Translations under genes and position numbers: made by a program | Part shown: positions 1-5,441 of the stretch, piece after piece | Numbering within the stretch: the first letter of the stretch is position 1 | Layout of the letters: every line of letters begins with the position of its first letter | Assembly (NCBI GenBank): GCA_028690885.1 | Contig: JAQVAJ010000127.1 | Span: 1-5,441, forward strand | Direction: 5' to 3' | DNA length: 5,441 bases | Source: Clostridia bacterium | Lineage (GTDB): Bacteria; Bacillota; Clostridia; DUPQ01 | The notes under the pieces: model-generated | Seen by the model: the letters and a program-made list of their open reading frames with translations, nothing else | What the model was told of the DNA's origin: nothing | Database searches by the model: none

Positions 1-178
1 TAACATCCAAAGTAAGGGTGTTTAATACCGCTTCATTTTGTAAATCGAAACCAAGCGACTCCATTTTACCCAATAGTCTTCCTTGTAGATTTCTAACTTC
101 ACCAAGTTTTATCATCACTTTTTTATTTTCCCAAGTGATGTCAGTCCAGTTTTCTTTCTCGTGTATATAAATCTTCAT
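1..178 (-). CDS. Fic family protein, N-terminal DUF4172 part (3' end outside window)
   Basis: The first 59 codons are visible, starting at ATG 178 and running off the left edge. Residues 1-59 begin MKIYIHEKENWTDITW and continue with LGEVRNLQGRLLGKMESLGF (25-44), then end in NTLTLDV. This pattern of an N-terminal W..F/I.W, then EVR..QGRLLGKME.LGF and a TLTLDV ending is what I know from the DUF4172 domain at the front of Fic proteins. The Fic domain normally transfers AMP from ATP to a protein target. In the family, an inhibitory (S/T)xxxE(G/N) helix motif follows directly after the visible part, and the HPFxxGNG catalytic motif is much further on; neither can be seen here. The gene is on the same strand as the operon but 394 bases away, with its own promoter-like element. 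The call rests on remembered family similarity. Confidence 0.82.
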   Translation of the reverse strand, partial: MKIYIHEKENWTDITWENKKVMIKLGEVRNLQGRLLGKMESLGFDLQNEAVLNTLTLDV

Positions 179-182
179 TCTC

Positions 183-195
183 CGCATATTATGCG
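183..195. promoter_or_regulatory. Perfect 13-base palindrome over the predicted Fic transcription start (candidate operator)
   Basis: CGCATATTATGCG has perfect six-base arms around one central base. It lies between the predicted -7 element and the start codon, where a bound repressor would block transcription. It is preceded on the plus strand by TCTC, so it shares the word TCTCCGCA with the second site at 231-246. The binding protein is unknown; autoregulation by the Fic gene's own locus would be a guess. Confidence 0.4.
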
Positions 196-196
196 A

Positions 197-204
197 CAAA
201 TATA
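197..204 (-). promoter_or_regulatory. Bacteroidota-type -7 promoter element for the Fic gene
   Basis: On the minus strand this reads TATATTTG, a full match to the Bacteroidota -7 consensus TAnnTTTG. Transcription would start near position 190, giving a leader of only about 12 bases before the ATG at 178. The -33 element is less clear: a perfect TTTG lies slightly too close (222-219) and a one-mismatch TTTC at 227-224 fits the spacing better. The element sits between two similar palindromes, which supports a regulated promoter here. Confidence 0.55.
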
Positions 205-230
205 CTGTTTATTCTCAGCAAAAGAAATTT

Positions 231-246
231 TCTCCGCAAATATTGC
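231..246. promoter_or_regulatory. Second copy of the TCTCCGCA palindromic site upstream of the Fic promoter (candidate operator)
   Basis: TCTCCGCAAATATTGC contains the inverted repeat GCAA-n3-TTGC (minus-strand sense, 236-246) and shares its first eight bases with the site beginning at 179. The two palindrome centres, 189 and 241, are 52 bases apart, close to five helical turns, so proteins bound to both would face the same side of the DNA. This copy lies upstream of the predicted -33 region. Confidence 0.35.
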
Positions 247-288
247 ATAGATTACGAGGGTTAATCTCCGTACTGTCGTTTTGTATGC

Positions 289-426
289 TTGGCGGTAACG
301 GTTACGTGTATGGTGTCGTTTGGCGATTCGAAGCACAAACCTGGCCAACCGCTACAAAGATTATTCGATGTAACACCTTCAATATTAGCACAAACCGCCA
401 AATGCACTATACACGATGTTACCAAC
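289..426. repeat. Imperfect long inverted repeat in G+C-rich intergenic DNA
   Basis: The arm at 300-325 (GGTTAC, GTGTATGGTG, TTTGGCG) is matched in inverted order by the arm at 396-423 (CGCCAAA, CACTATACAC, GTTACC). The TTTGGCG/CGCCAAA pairing is perfect, and the ten-base block has one mismatch that would be a G-U pair in RNA. An alternative pairing joins TTGGCGGT (289-296) with ACCGCCAA (394-401). The 70-base loop and right arm also hold a nine-base direct repeat GCACAAACC (333-341 and 388-396), and GTAACGGTTAC (295-305) is itself palindromic. The sequence resembles intergenic repeats I have met in Bacteroidota genomes, but I cannot name the family. It could be a small non-autonomous element or a structured RNA. 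Confidence 0.5.
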
Positions 427-506
427 TGGCCTTTATTCATCTTCAATCGATTAGCTATCAATTTTGCAGTACCTTGTGCGTTAGGACAGGCACACTCTTT
501 GACAAG

Positions 507-565
507 CTTTGGCTTTAGCGTTGGCTCGTGGGGCTTGGCAATGTGTGTGGCTGTGAAGCGTTGGC
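507..565. repeat. Cluster of TTGGC-containing direct repeats
   Basis: Within about 60 bases the plus strand carries TTTGGC, two exact copies of AGCGTTGGC (517-525 and 557-565, spaced 40 bases) and GCTTGGC (533-539). The stretch 481-540 has 32 G or C of 60, far above the genes on either side. The word is related to the TTGGCG core of the inverted repeat at 289-426, so both may belong to one element. No open frame here looks like a real gene. Confidence 0.4.
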
Positions 566-572
566 ATTATAA

Positions 573-716
573 TCATTTACTTTTCGGCGGCGTTCTTTTG
601 TGTGGTTCAACTGGAACTGTTTTCGGTCCTGGCTTTGGAGCATCAGGATTTTTTCTTGGTGCCGGTGATGGTGTTGACCTTTTGTGAGGTTTTACCGGAA
701 CTGTCTTTTTTGCCAT
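573..716 (-). CDS. Small basic proline-rich protein of 47 residues with two KTVPVxPHKR repeats
   Basis: This short frame begins with ATG at 716, 17 bases after the TIR stop, and ends with TGA at 573-575. An A-rich leader (CTAAAAACA) precedes the start. The protein is rich in Lys, Arg and Pro and carries two copies of a 13-residue unit, KTVPVKPHKRSTP (4-16) and KTVPVEPHKRTPP (32-44), separated by a Pro-rich linker. Across the shared nine codons TVPV-PHKR, the two copies differ at four synonymous third positions and one amino-acid change (Lys9 to Glu37). That pattern points to selection on the protein rather than a recent DNA duplication. No membrane segment or signal peptide is present. The high positive charge would fit nucleic-acid, phospholipid or protein-tail binding, but nothing in the sequence decides this. 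It is probably the last cistron of the operon. Family unknown. Confidence 0.7.
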   Translation of the reverse strand: MAKKTVPVKPHKRSTPSPAPRKNPDAPKPGPKTVPVEPHKRTPPKSK

Positions 717-733
717 TGTTTTTAGTTTAAGGG

Positions 734-1582
734 TTAATTCAATACTCTATCAGAAATTTCTTTTGCGATTTCTTCAATTGTGAAACTTGCCGTATTCAAA
801 GCCAACATATCAGCTATTATCGGACTATATTTTAAAACTTCATTTTTACTGATTTTGTGCCAAATTGGAAGGATAACTTTTTCTCCGTTTACTTCTCGTG
901 CAAAAAGTCCGTCCAATTCCCTTTGTGGCCATTCTTTGCTGAAAAAAGCTTCCGATAAAACGACTATTCCATATCGTGAACTTTTCAAACCGTTGTCAAT
1001 AGAACGTCTAAGACTATCGCCAACTCTCAATGTAAATTCATCATACCAAACATTCAGTCCGTTTTCTTGAAGGCACTTCACAAAATCTCTTACAAACTCG
1101 TCTTTGTCTTCCGAAGCGTGCGAAACAAAAACATCATAACTGGTTTGTTCAATTGGTTGAGGCTTCAAAACATCAAAGGAATGGAGTGATTGGGTTTTCT
1201 GCTTTTCCATTTCTCGTGTTATCTGCTGTTGCAAAGTCAGTATCTCATTTTGCTCCTTCTTGGCTTTGTTTCGTTCTTTCTGCTCTTCTTTGTTTAGCTT
1301 ACTTTGCAGGTCAAATTTCTTTTTTTGCTTGGTAGCCAATATTTTGGATTTATTGCTTTTGTCCTTTTCGAGCTTATTAATTTCTTCATTCTTTTTATTC
1401 AGGTCTTTCTGATAGTTGAGGACTCGTTTTAAATCTTTTTCTCTTGAAATTTTGGTAAGTAGGATATGAGCATCTTTTGATTTCCGGCTTATATTTCCAT
1501 CAATGGTTTGAATGCTTCTCTCTACCGAGTTAATTTCTCTTTCAACGGTAGCTATTTGTCTGGCTATACTGTCAATGCTCAT
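734..1582 (-). CDS. Coiled-coil TIR domain protein, probable NAD+-processing defence protein
   Basis: Residues 1-135 are highly charged, rich in Lys, Glu and Gln, with heptad-like spacing of Ile and Leu. They should form a long coiled coil for self-association. A short linker leads to a C-terminal TIR domain (about 148-282). Its box 1 is YDVFVSHASEDK (149-160), a BB-loop-like RVGDSLRRSI lies at 186-195, and strand IVVLS (206-210) precedes FFSKEW. Glu222 in WPQRELDGL (218-226) sits where TIR NADases carry the catalytic glutamate. Bacterial TIR domains commonly cleave NAD+ or make cyclic ADP-ribose-type signals in anti-phage systems such as Thoeris; activity here is inferred. No membrane segment is seen in this protein. 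The start is the only early methionine, and its ATG overlaps the upstream stop in ATGA, so translation is probably coupled. No Shine-Dalgarno is seen, only an A-rich leader. Confidence 0.95.
   Translation of the reverse strand: MSIDSIARQIATVEREINSVERSIQTIDGNISRKSKDAHILLTKISREKDLKRVLNYQKDLNKKNEEINKLEKDKSNKSKILATKQKKKFDLQSKLNKEEQKERNKAKKEQNEILTLQQQITREMEKQKTQSLHSFDVLKPQPIEQTSYDVFVSHASEDKDEFVRDFVKCLQENGLNVWYDEFTLRVGDSLRRSIDNGLKSSRYGIVVLSEAFFSKEWPQRELDGLFAREVNGEKVILPIWHKISKNEVLKYSPIIADMLALNTASFTIEEIAKEISDRVLN
1579..1582 (-). other. Four-base ATGA overlap coupling membrane-protein and TIR genes
   Basis: The TGA stop of the membrane-protein gene (1581-1579) lies inside the ATGA that begins the TIR gene at 1582. 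Such overlaps are typical of genes whose products are made in fixed proportion, often partners in one complex. Confidence 0.9.
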
Positions 1583-2253
1583 TTGTTTAGAATTCTGTTT
1601 ATAAATTCAATTGTCTGGTCATAGCCAACTACTATGGTCACAATCCCGCTGATAAGTGTCACCAAAGCGATAAGTCCTGAAATAACCTTGTAAATCAAAC
1701 TATTTTTGATGGAATTCAATGTCCTGTTGCTGATTATTCCGAACCAACTGAGTATGAAAATCGGAACGCTTAAAATCTCTCTGAAACCTTCACGAAACCA
1801 AACAATCGGATTTTTTAAGTTTTTCAGTGTGTCCTTACTGTACTCTTCCAAATATCCAATGTAGCGAAGCAAACAGTCGTCAACTGCTCCAACATCAAAA
1901 TTTTCAATTTGGCCTTCTCTGAACTTTGGTATTGTGTTTATGATTATTTGATAGTTGCTAATCATATAGTTTTGAAATGCTGGTTTGTATGACATTACTC
2001 CAAATGAGCCAACATAATTTTGAATTTTGCTTACGTTCATTGTTAACCAAACGTATAATTCACCATCAAAATCTCCTGAACGACTGTAACGGTCATACGT
2101 TTGAAAATATTTATTGGCGAAGTCAACAAATTTATTTCTGTATTCTCCTACAAAATCAATCTTCTTTACAACTCTTGAATGTCGATTGTAAACTTGAACA
2201 AAGCCAATGATAAACACTGTCAGAATACCTAATATGATTAGTGTTGTTATCAT
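1579..2253 (-). CDS. Hypothetical membrane protein of 224 residues, second gene of the operon
   Basis: I do not recognise a named family. Residues 2-20 form a strongly hydrophobic N-terminal segment (TTLIILGILTVFIIGFVQ), either a membrane anchor or an uncleaved signal anchor. A mostly helical, charged and aromatic middle (about 22-158) contains no catalytic motif I can see. A second hydrophobic stretch (about 160-175) and a clear C-terminal membrane helix (about 188-210) follow. The topology is therefore probably two or three membrane passes with a globular middle. The ATG at 2253 directly abuts the methylase stop, with a weak GAGAAAG about nine bases upstream inside the methylase gene. Its TGA overlaps the TIR gene's ATG. 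This tight coupling suggests the product is needed in proportion with the TIR protein, perhaps as membrane effector, sensor or anchor. No SIR2, SLOG or macro domain is evident, so it is not an ordinary Thoeris ThsA. Coding status is well supported; function is unknown. Confidence 0.88.
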   Translation of the reverse strand: MITTLIILGILTVFIIGFVQVYNRHSRVVKKIDFVGEYRNKFVDFANKYFQTYDRYSRSGDFDGELYVWLTMNVSKIQNYVGSFGVMSYKPAFQNYMISNYQIIINTIPKFREGQIENFDVGAVDDCLLRYIGYLEEYSKDTLKNLKNPIVWFREGFREILSVPIFILSWFGIISNRTLNSIKNSLIYKVISGLIALVTLISGIVTIVVGYDQTIEFINRILNK

Positions 2254-2256
2254 TTA
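2251..2256 (-). other. Stop-start junction TAAATG coupling methylase and membrane-protein genes
   Basis: The methylase TAA (2256-2254) is followed without a gap by the ATG (2253-2251) of the membrane-protein gene. With the 4-base ATGA overlap at the next junction, this supports co-transcription and translational re-initiation along the operon. Confidence 0.85.
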
Positions 2257-5200
2257 TGCTTTCTCAATGATTTTTATTTCTTCTTCCGTCAAATCGTAAA
2301 GCTGATAAACCAATAGGTCAATCTTACTTTCTAAACTTTCTGTATCAGCGGAATTGTTATCTTGTTTTAAATTCAATACTTCCTTAATTAAGCTCTCGAT
2401 AGTTGGAAATACAGAACTATTTATTTTAGGAATTGGTAAAGTTGCTAAATGCCCCCTTTTTACCTGTGCCAATGCTTCTCCTACTTCATTGTTTACTATG
2501 TTTTGATAGTACCAATTCAATAATTTGGAATTCAAACAAGCCAGAATAATGTATTCAGAGTATTCTTTGTTTGTAGATATAATTGTGTAAAGATTATCTC
2601 GAACCACAAATTGTTGATTGTCAATAGTAGCTATTAAGGAACTACCTGTTTGACGAATTATAATTTTTTCTGGTGCGTCATAGCTTGCAGAATATCTTGG
2701 TTCTGCCAACCAATCACCGAAACTGATATAATAATCATCATTCCAAGTAATAACGTATTTATTGATTAAGCTACCCCGCAATAAAGGCCTAAATGTTTCA
2801 TCTTTTTTGAAAGATTGTACAAATGGCTTTTCTTGCATAGTTTTTTCGTCTTGCTTAGGCTTGCCTTTTCCTTTCTGAAATGGTTTAGTTCCTTGAGTGA
2901 TTTTCGCAACATTATCAAGTTTTAAAAGAGTCGAAAATTTAAAATCAATTTTTGATGCAAAGTCTGAAAGATAAATGTTAACGTGGCTTTGATAATTTTC
3001 TGAAAGCTCTTTTTTGGCAAACTTGTTTTCAATCAAATCTCCGTTTCTATCAATAATTTGAACAGTCATTGCACCTGTTATATCTTTTTTCTTTTCTGCA
3101 CTTACAATTATAGTATCAACAACGGCTTCTTCAAATACTGGAAAATTATATGCTCGTACATTATGCATATTGAAACTTGTAAAAAGTAGTTTTCTAATAT
3201 TTGGCGTTTTTAAATTTAACAACCAAGTGTTCGGAACAATGAAACATAGTTGAGAAAGGTCTTTCAGTAAATCATATGAACGTTCAAAAAATGTCATATA
3301 AATATCAAATTGATAATCGCAAAACTGATAATTGCTCTTTATGTAAGACTTCTCCGTTTCATTAAATAATGCTCCATATGGCGGATTTCCAATCACCACA
3401 TCAAATCCAACAAAATCGCCTTCATCATTCAGCACTTCTGGAAATTCAAACCGCCATTCAAAAGCATTTTCAAAAATCTTGTTGGCTTTTATTTCTTCAA
3501 TCTCAATTTCTAGCTTTTTGGTGTCTTCGGTCAGCTTTGCCACTTTTTTGTTCCAAGCTGCTTTTTCTTTTTTGGACATTTCAAAAAGCTGCTGTTGTTG
3601 GGTCATTTGAAAGAGTTCACCCGATAGTTTCCGTAGCTTCTTTACTTTGGGGTCGTTCAAGGAAATTTCACTTCTGAAATCCGATTTTATGGCGGTAATC
3701 AGTTTTTCCATTTCTCTTTTCTGTTCCTTGCTTTGAGCATTTCGGTAAGTGTCAACGGCTATTCGGTAGCTGTCAATCGTCCATTTGCTTTTTTTTAGTG
3801 CTTGTTTCAAGTCGGAATCTATCTCAAAACGGCTAACTAACGAGTTCCCGCACTTTATGTTGATGTCAATATTTGGAAGCGTTTCTAATTCAGTGGCATT
3901 TTTGTAATAAGCGTTTTTCAGAAGCTCAATCCACAATCGCAATCTGCAAATCTTTACTGAATTGGGATTGATGTCCACACCAAAAAGGCAGTTTTCAATG
4001 ATGGCTTGCTTTTCGTGAAAAAGTGTTTCCTGTATACGTTGGCTTTCTTTATTGCTTGGATTGTATTCAAAAAGTTCGCCTTCTTCGTCTGTTACAATCA
4101 ATTCATCATTGACCACTTCCACCTGATATTCTTTCAGGCGTTTTCCATCACGGTCTTGCAAAATTTTCAAGTCGTTTTTTACGGCAATCATTTCATTGAG
4201 AGCCGAAACCAAAAAGTGTCCTGAACCCACGGCAGGGTCGCAAACTTTAATGCTGTTTACAATTGCATTGGCTTCCTTTGTGTCGTCAATTTTATTGTAA
4301 ATTTCATTCAGGTCTTGGCATTTCCAATTTTTGGTTTCATTGAATTTCTGCACAACTGCCTTACGGATAGTCTCACGGCACATATACATTGTGATGAAAC
4401 CGGGAGTGAAAAATGAACCATCTTTGTATCCGTTAATTTTCTCGAATATCAACCCAAGAACAGAAGCGTTGATGAGTGATTTGTTCTCTTCCTGAATTTC
4501 TTCCGAGCCTTCACTGCTAAAGTCGTATGCGTTCAAAAACTCAAAGAGATATTCAAGCGTTGAAAGCTTTCCTGTTCTTTTCTTTCCGTGGTCGTTTTTC
4601 AAAACCGTAGATGAGATAATTGGAATGGTCTTATCATCTTTCAGGTTACTGATAAACAAAGTGGAATGCTCAATGTCAGTCGGTTCAAAAAGCGAAGAGT
4701 TGAGATAAGGAACTTTCTCAAAAATTTCCTTTACGTCTGGGTTTCGTTCATCATACTTACGTGCCAATACCTGAAAAAACAAGCTATTAAGGTCGTCATA
4801 GTTTTTTATTTTGTCAAGATTCAGAAACGAATAGGATTTGTCGCCTTTATGATAGGTGATGAGCTGGGCTTCCAGCAACTTCAAAAACAAAATTCTGTTT
4901 ATCCAGGTGATGGTCAATTCAAGTGCAACATTAAAAAGTCTTTCCTGTTGCGTATTTCCAAACTGGGCTGGCCGGTCTAAGCGACTTATTTTATCTAAAC
5001 TGTCAAGCTGAATGATGGCATCTTCTAAAATACTTCCTGTATTTCGTTCGCTCTCTTTATTCCGTTCGATGATTTTTTTGTTTCCTTCTTTTGTTTCTGT
5101 CAAACCGATGATATGCAACAACTCGCTGTAAAAGCGTTTGTCAAGGCTGTTGCTGTCGTTGGTAAAAGGAAGTTTTAAAAGATGTTCGGGAGATAGCAAC

Positions 5201-5441
5201 TTAAAAAGTGCAATCAGTTTGTTGTCGTCTGCCTTTTCATCATTTCGCAGGGGCTTCTGATAATCCTGTAAATTGAAGTGGGTAAACTCAATTTCAGTTG
5301 TGATTCCTGCAATTAGCGGTTCTGCAATCTGCTTATAGAAAAAATCGGTTTTGGTGTCTGCCAAGCGACCACCTTCAAAGTCATTGAATTGTTTTACAAG
5401 GTTTTTGTTTTGGGCAAAAAGTCTGTCAAAGGTAGTAGCAT
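2254..5441 (-). CDS. Eco57I-like N6-adenine DNA methyltransferase with target-recognition domain, probable type IIG restriction-modification enzyme (5' end outside window)
   Basis: This protein probably methylates adenine N6 at a specific DNA site using S-adenosylmethionine, and may also cut unmodified DNA. 1061 residues are visible. In visible numbering, GSFFTP (about 341-346) precedes the SAM-binding motif I DPAVGSGH (401-408, bases 4216-4239). A GVDINPNSVKICRLRLWIEL stretch follows (about 487-506), then a charged helical insert (about 570-655) and the catalytic NPPY (685-688, bases 3376-3387). A TaqI-like specificity region lies at about 840-1005. The reading frame stays open to the right edge, so the true start is upstream. 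The in-frame TTG at 5362-5364 is not a credible start, because 25 family-like codons precede it. A nuclease domain, if present, would be in the missing part. Alternatives are a BREX PglX-like or DISARM-type methylase. The methylase call is very safe; type IIG is inferred. Its TAA touches the next gene's ATG. Confidence 0.93.
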   Translation of the reverse strand, partial: ATTFDRLFAQNKNLVKQFNDFEGGRLADTKTDFFYKQIAEPLIAGITTEIEFTHFNLQDYQKPLRNDEKADDNKLIALFKLLSPEHLLKLPFTNDSNSLDKRFYSELLHIIGLTETKEGNKKIIERNKESERNTGSILEDAIIQLDSLDKISRLDRPAQFGNTQQERLFNVALELTITWINRILFLKLLEAQLITYHKGDKSYSFLNLDKIKNYDDLNSLFFQVLARKYDERNPDVKEIFEKVPYLNSSLFEPTDIEHSTLFISNLKDDKTIPIISSTVLKNDHGKKRTGKLSTLEYLFEFLNAYDFSSEGSEEIQEENKSLINASVLGLIFEKINGYKDGSFFTPGFITMYMCRETIRKAVVQKFNETKNWKCQDLNEIYNKIDDTKEANAIVNSIKVCDPAVGSGHFLVSALNEMIAVKNDLKILQDRDGKRLKEYQVEVVNDELIVTDEEGELFEYNPSNKESQRIQETLFHEKQAIIENCLFGVDINPNSVKICRLRLWIELLKNAYYKNATELETLPNIDINIKCGNSLVSRFEIDSDLKQALKKSKWTIDSYRIAVDTYRNAQSKEQKREMEKLITAIKSDFRSEISLNDPKVKKLRKLSGELFQMTQQQQLFEMSKKEKAAWNKKVAKLTEDTKKLEIEIEEIKANKIFENAFEWRFEFPEVLNDEGDFVGFDVVIGNPPYGALFNETEKSYIKSNYQFCDYQFDIYMTFFERSYDLLKDLSQLCFIVPNTWLLNLKTPNIRKLLFTSFNMHNVRAYNFPVFEEAVVDTIIVSAEKKKDITGAMTVQIIDRNGDLIENKFAKKELSENYQSHVNIYLSDFASKIDFKFSTLLKLDNVAKITQGTKPFQKGKGKPKQDEKTMQEKPFVQSFKKDETFRPLLRGSLINKYVITWNDDYYISFGDWLAEPRYSASYDAPEKIIIRQTGSSLIATIDNQQFVVRDNLYTIISTNKEYSEYIILACLNSKLLNWYYQNIVNNEVGEALAQVKRGHLATLPIPKINSSVFPTIESLIKEVLNLKQDNNSADTESLESKIDLLVYQLYDLTEEEIKIIEKA

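Larger units (their letters stand above)
179..572. other. 394-base gene-poor region between the TIR operon and the Fic gene
   Basis: This interval contains the Fic promoter and operator-like sites at its left end and the repeat-rich, G+C-rich element over most of the rest (about 289-565). I see no convincing coding frame, tRNA or terminator with a U-run. Open frames on either strand (such as 261-461 minus and 289-687 plus) lack a family match and run through the inverted repeat, so they are treated as chance. Confidence 0.6.

Noticed and set aside
261..461. A 66-residue minus-strand open frame
   Set aside because: It is made almost wholly of the inverted-repeat element, has no recognisable domain and a Cys-rich low-credibility composition.
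289..565. Possible integron attC site
   Set aside because: The long imperfect inverted repeat invited the idea, but I could not find a convincing GTTRRRY core with a matching RYYYAAC partner, nor an integrase in the window.
289..565. Possible CRISPR array
   Set aside because: Repeats are only eight to ten bases, irregularly spaced and partly inverted; there is no regular repeat-spacer pattern.
541..575. Intrinsic terminator after the small gene
   Set aside because: No stem followed by a run of T on the minus strand was found downstream of 573.
289..687. A 132-residue open frame on the plus strand through the intergenic region
   Set aside because: It lies antisense to the repeat-bearing 47-residue gene and runs through the inverted repeat. 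Its composition (many Gly, Phe, Cys) is that of translated repeat DNA, and there is no plausible ribosome site or family match.
1579..2253. Membrane protein as a Thoeris ThsA
   Set aside because: No SIR2, SLOG or macro motifs are visible and the length and layout do not fit, so the Thoeris name would be unsupported.
3369..3677. Plus-strand open frame inside the methylase gene
   Set aside because: It is the opposite-strand shadow of the region including the NPPY motif, with no independent start signal or family. Other plus-strand frames at 780-1070, 1153-1335, 1977-2210, 4006-4224 and 4666-4980 were rejected for the same reason.

Overview
The window looks like a piece of a Bacteroidota chromosome, probably from a defence-rich accessory region. 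Four things point there. The coding DNA is A+T-rich. There is a TAnnTTTG-type promoter element (TATATTTG) of the kind used by the Bacteroidota primary sigma factor. Leaders ahead of start codons are A-rich and mostly lack a strong Shine-Dalgarno. The protein families (a large Eco57I-like methylase, a coiled-coil TIR protein, a DUF4172-type Fic protein) are common in that phylum. No species assignment is possible from the sequence alone.

Every gene I can support lies on the minus strand and reads from high to low coordinates. First comes a very large adenine-specific DNA methyltransferase with a target-recognition domain (2254-5441). It runs off the right edge, so its N-terminus is missing. 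Its TAA stop abuts the ATG of a 224-residue membrane protein (1579-2253). That gene's TGA stop overlaps by four bases the ATG of a 282-residue protein made of a long coiled coil and a C-terminal TIR domain (734-1582). Seventeen bases further on is a 47-residue basic, proline-rich protein with two near-identical 13-residue repeats (573-716). These four genes are packed like one operon.

A gene-poor stretch of 394 bases follows (179-572). It is clearly richer in G+C than the genes and is full of inverted and direct repeats built on a TTGGCGGT-like word. At its far end is a promoter-like element flanked by two similar palindromes, then the first 59 codons of a Fic-family gene (1-178) that runs off the left edge.

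My reading is a composite anti-phage locus. The first gene is probably a single-chain type IIG restriction-modification enzyme, although its nuclease would be in the unseen N-terminus. The coupled membrane and TIR genes could be a second layer that kills or stalls the cell when restriction fails, for example NAD+ cleavage or a TIR-made signal acting on the membrane protein. The pairing of this membrane protein with a coiled-coil TIR protein behind a large methylase is not a system I recognise by name. The function is inferred from gene order and domain knowledge, not shown by the sequence.
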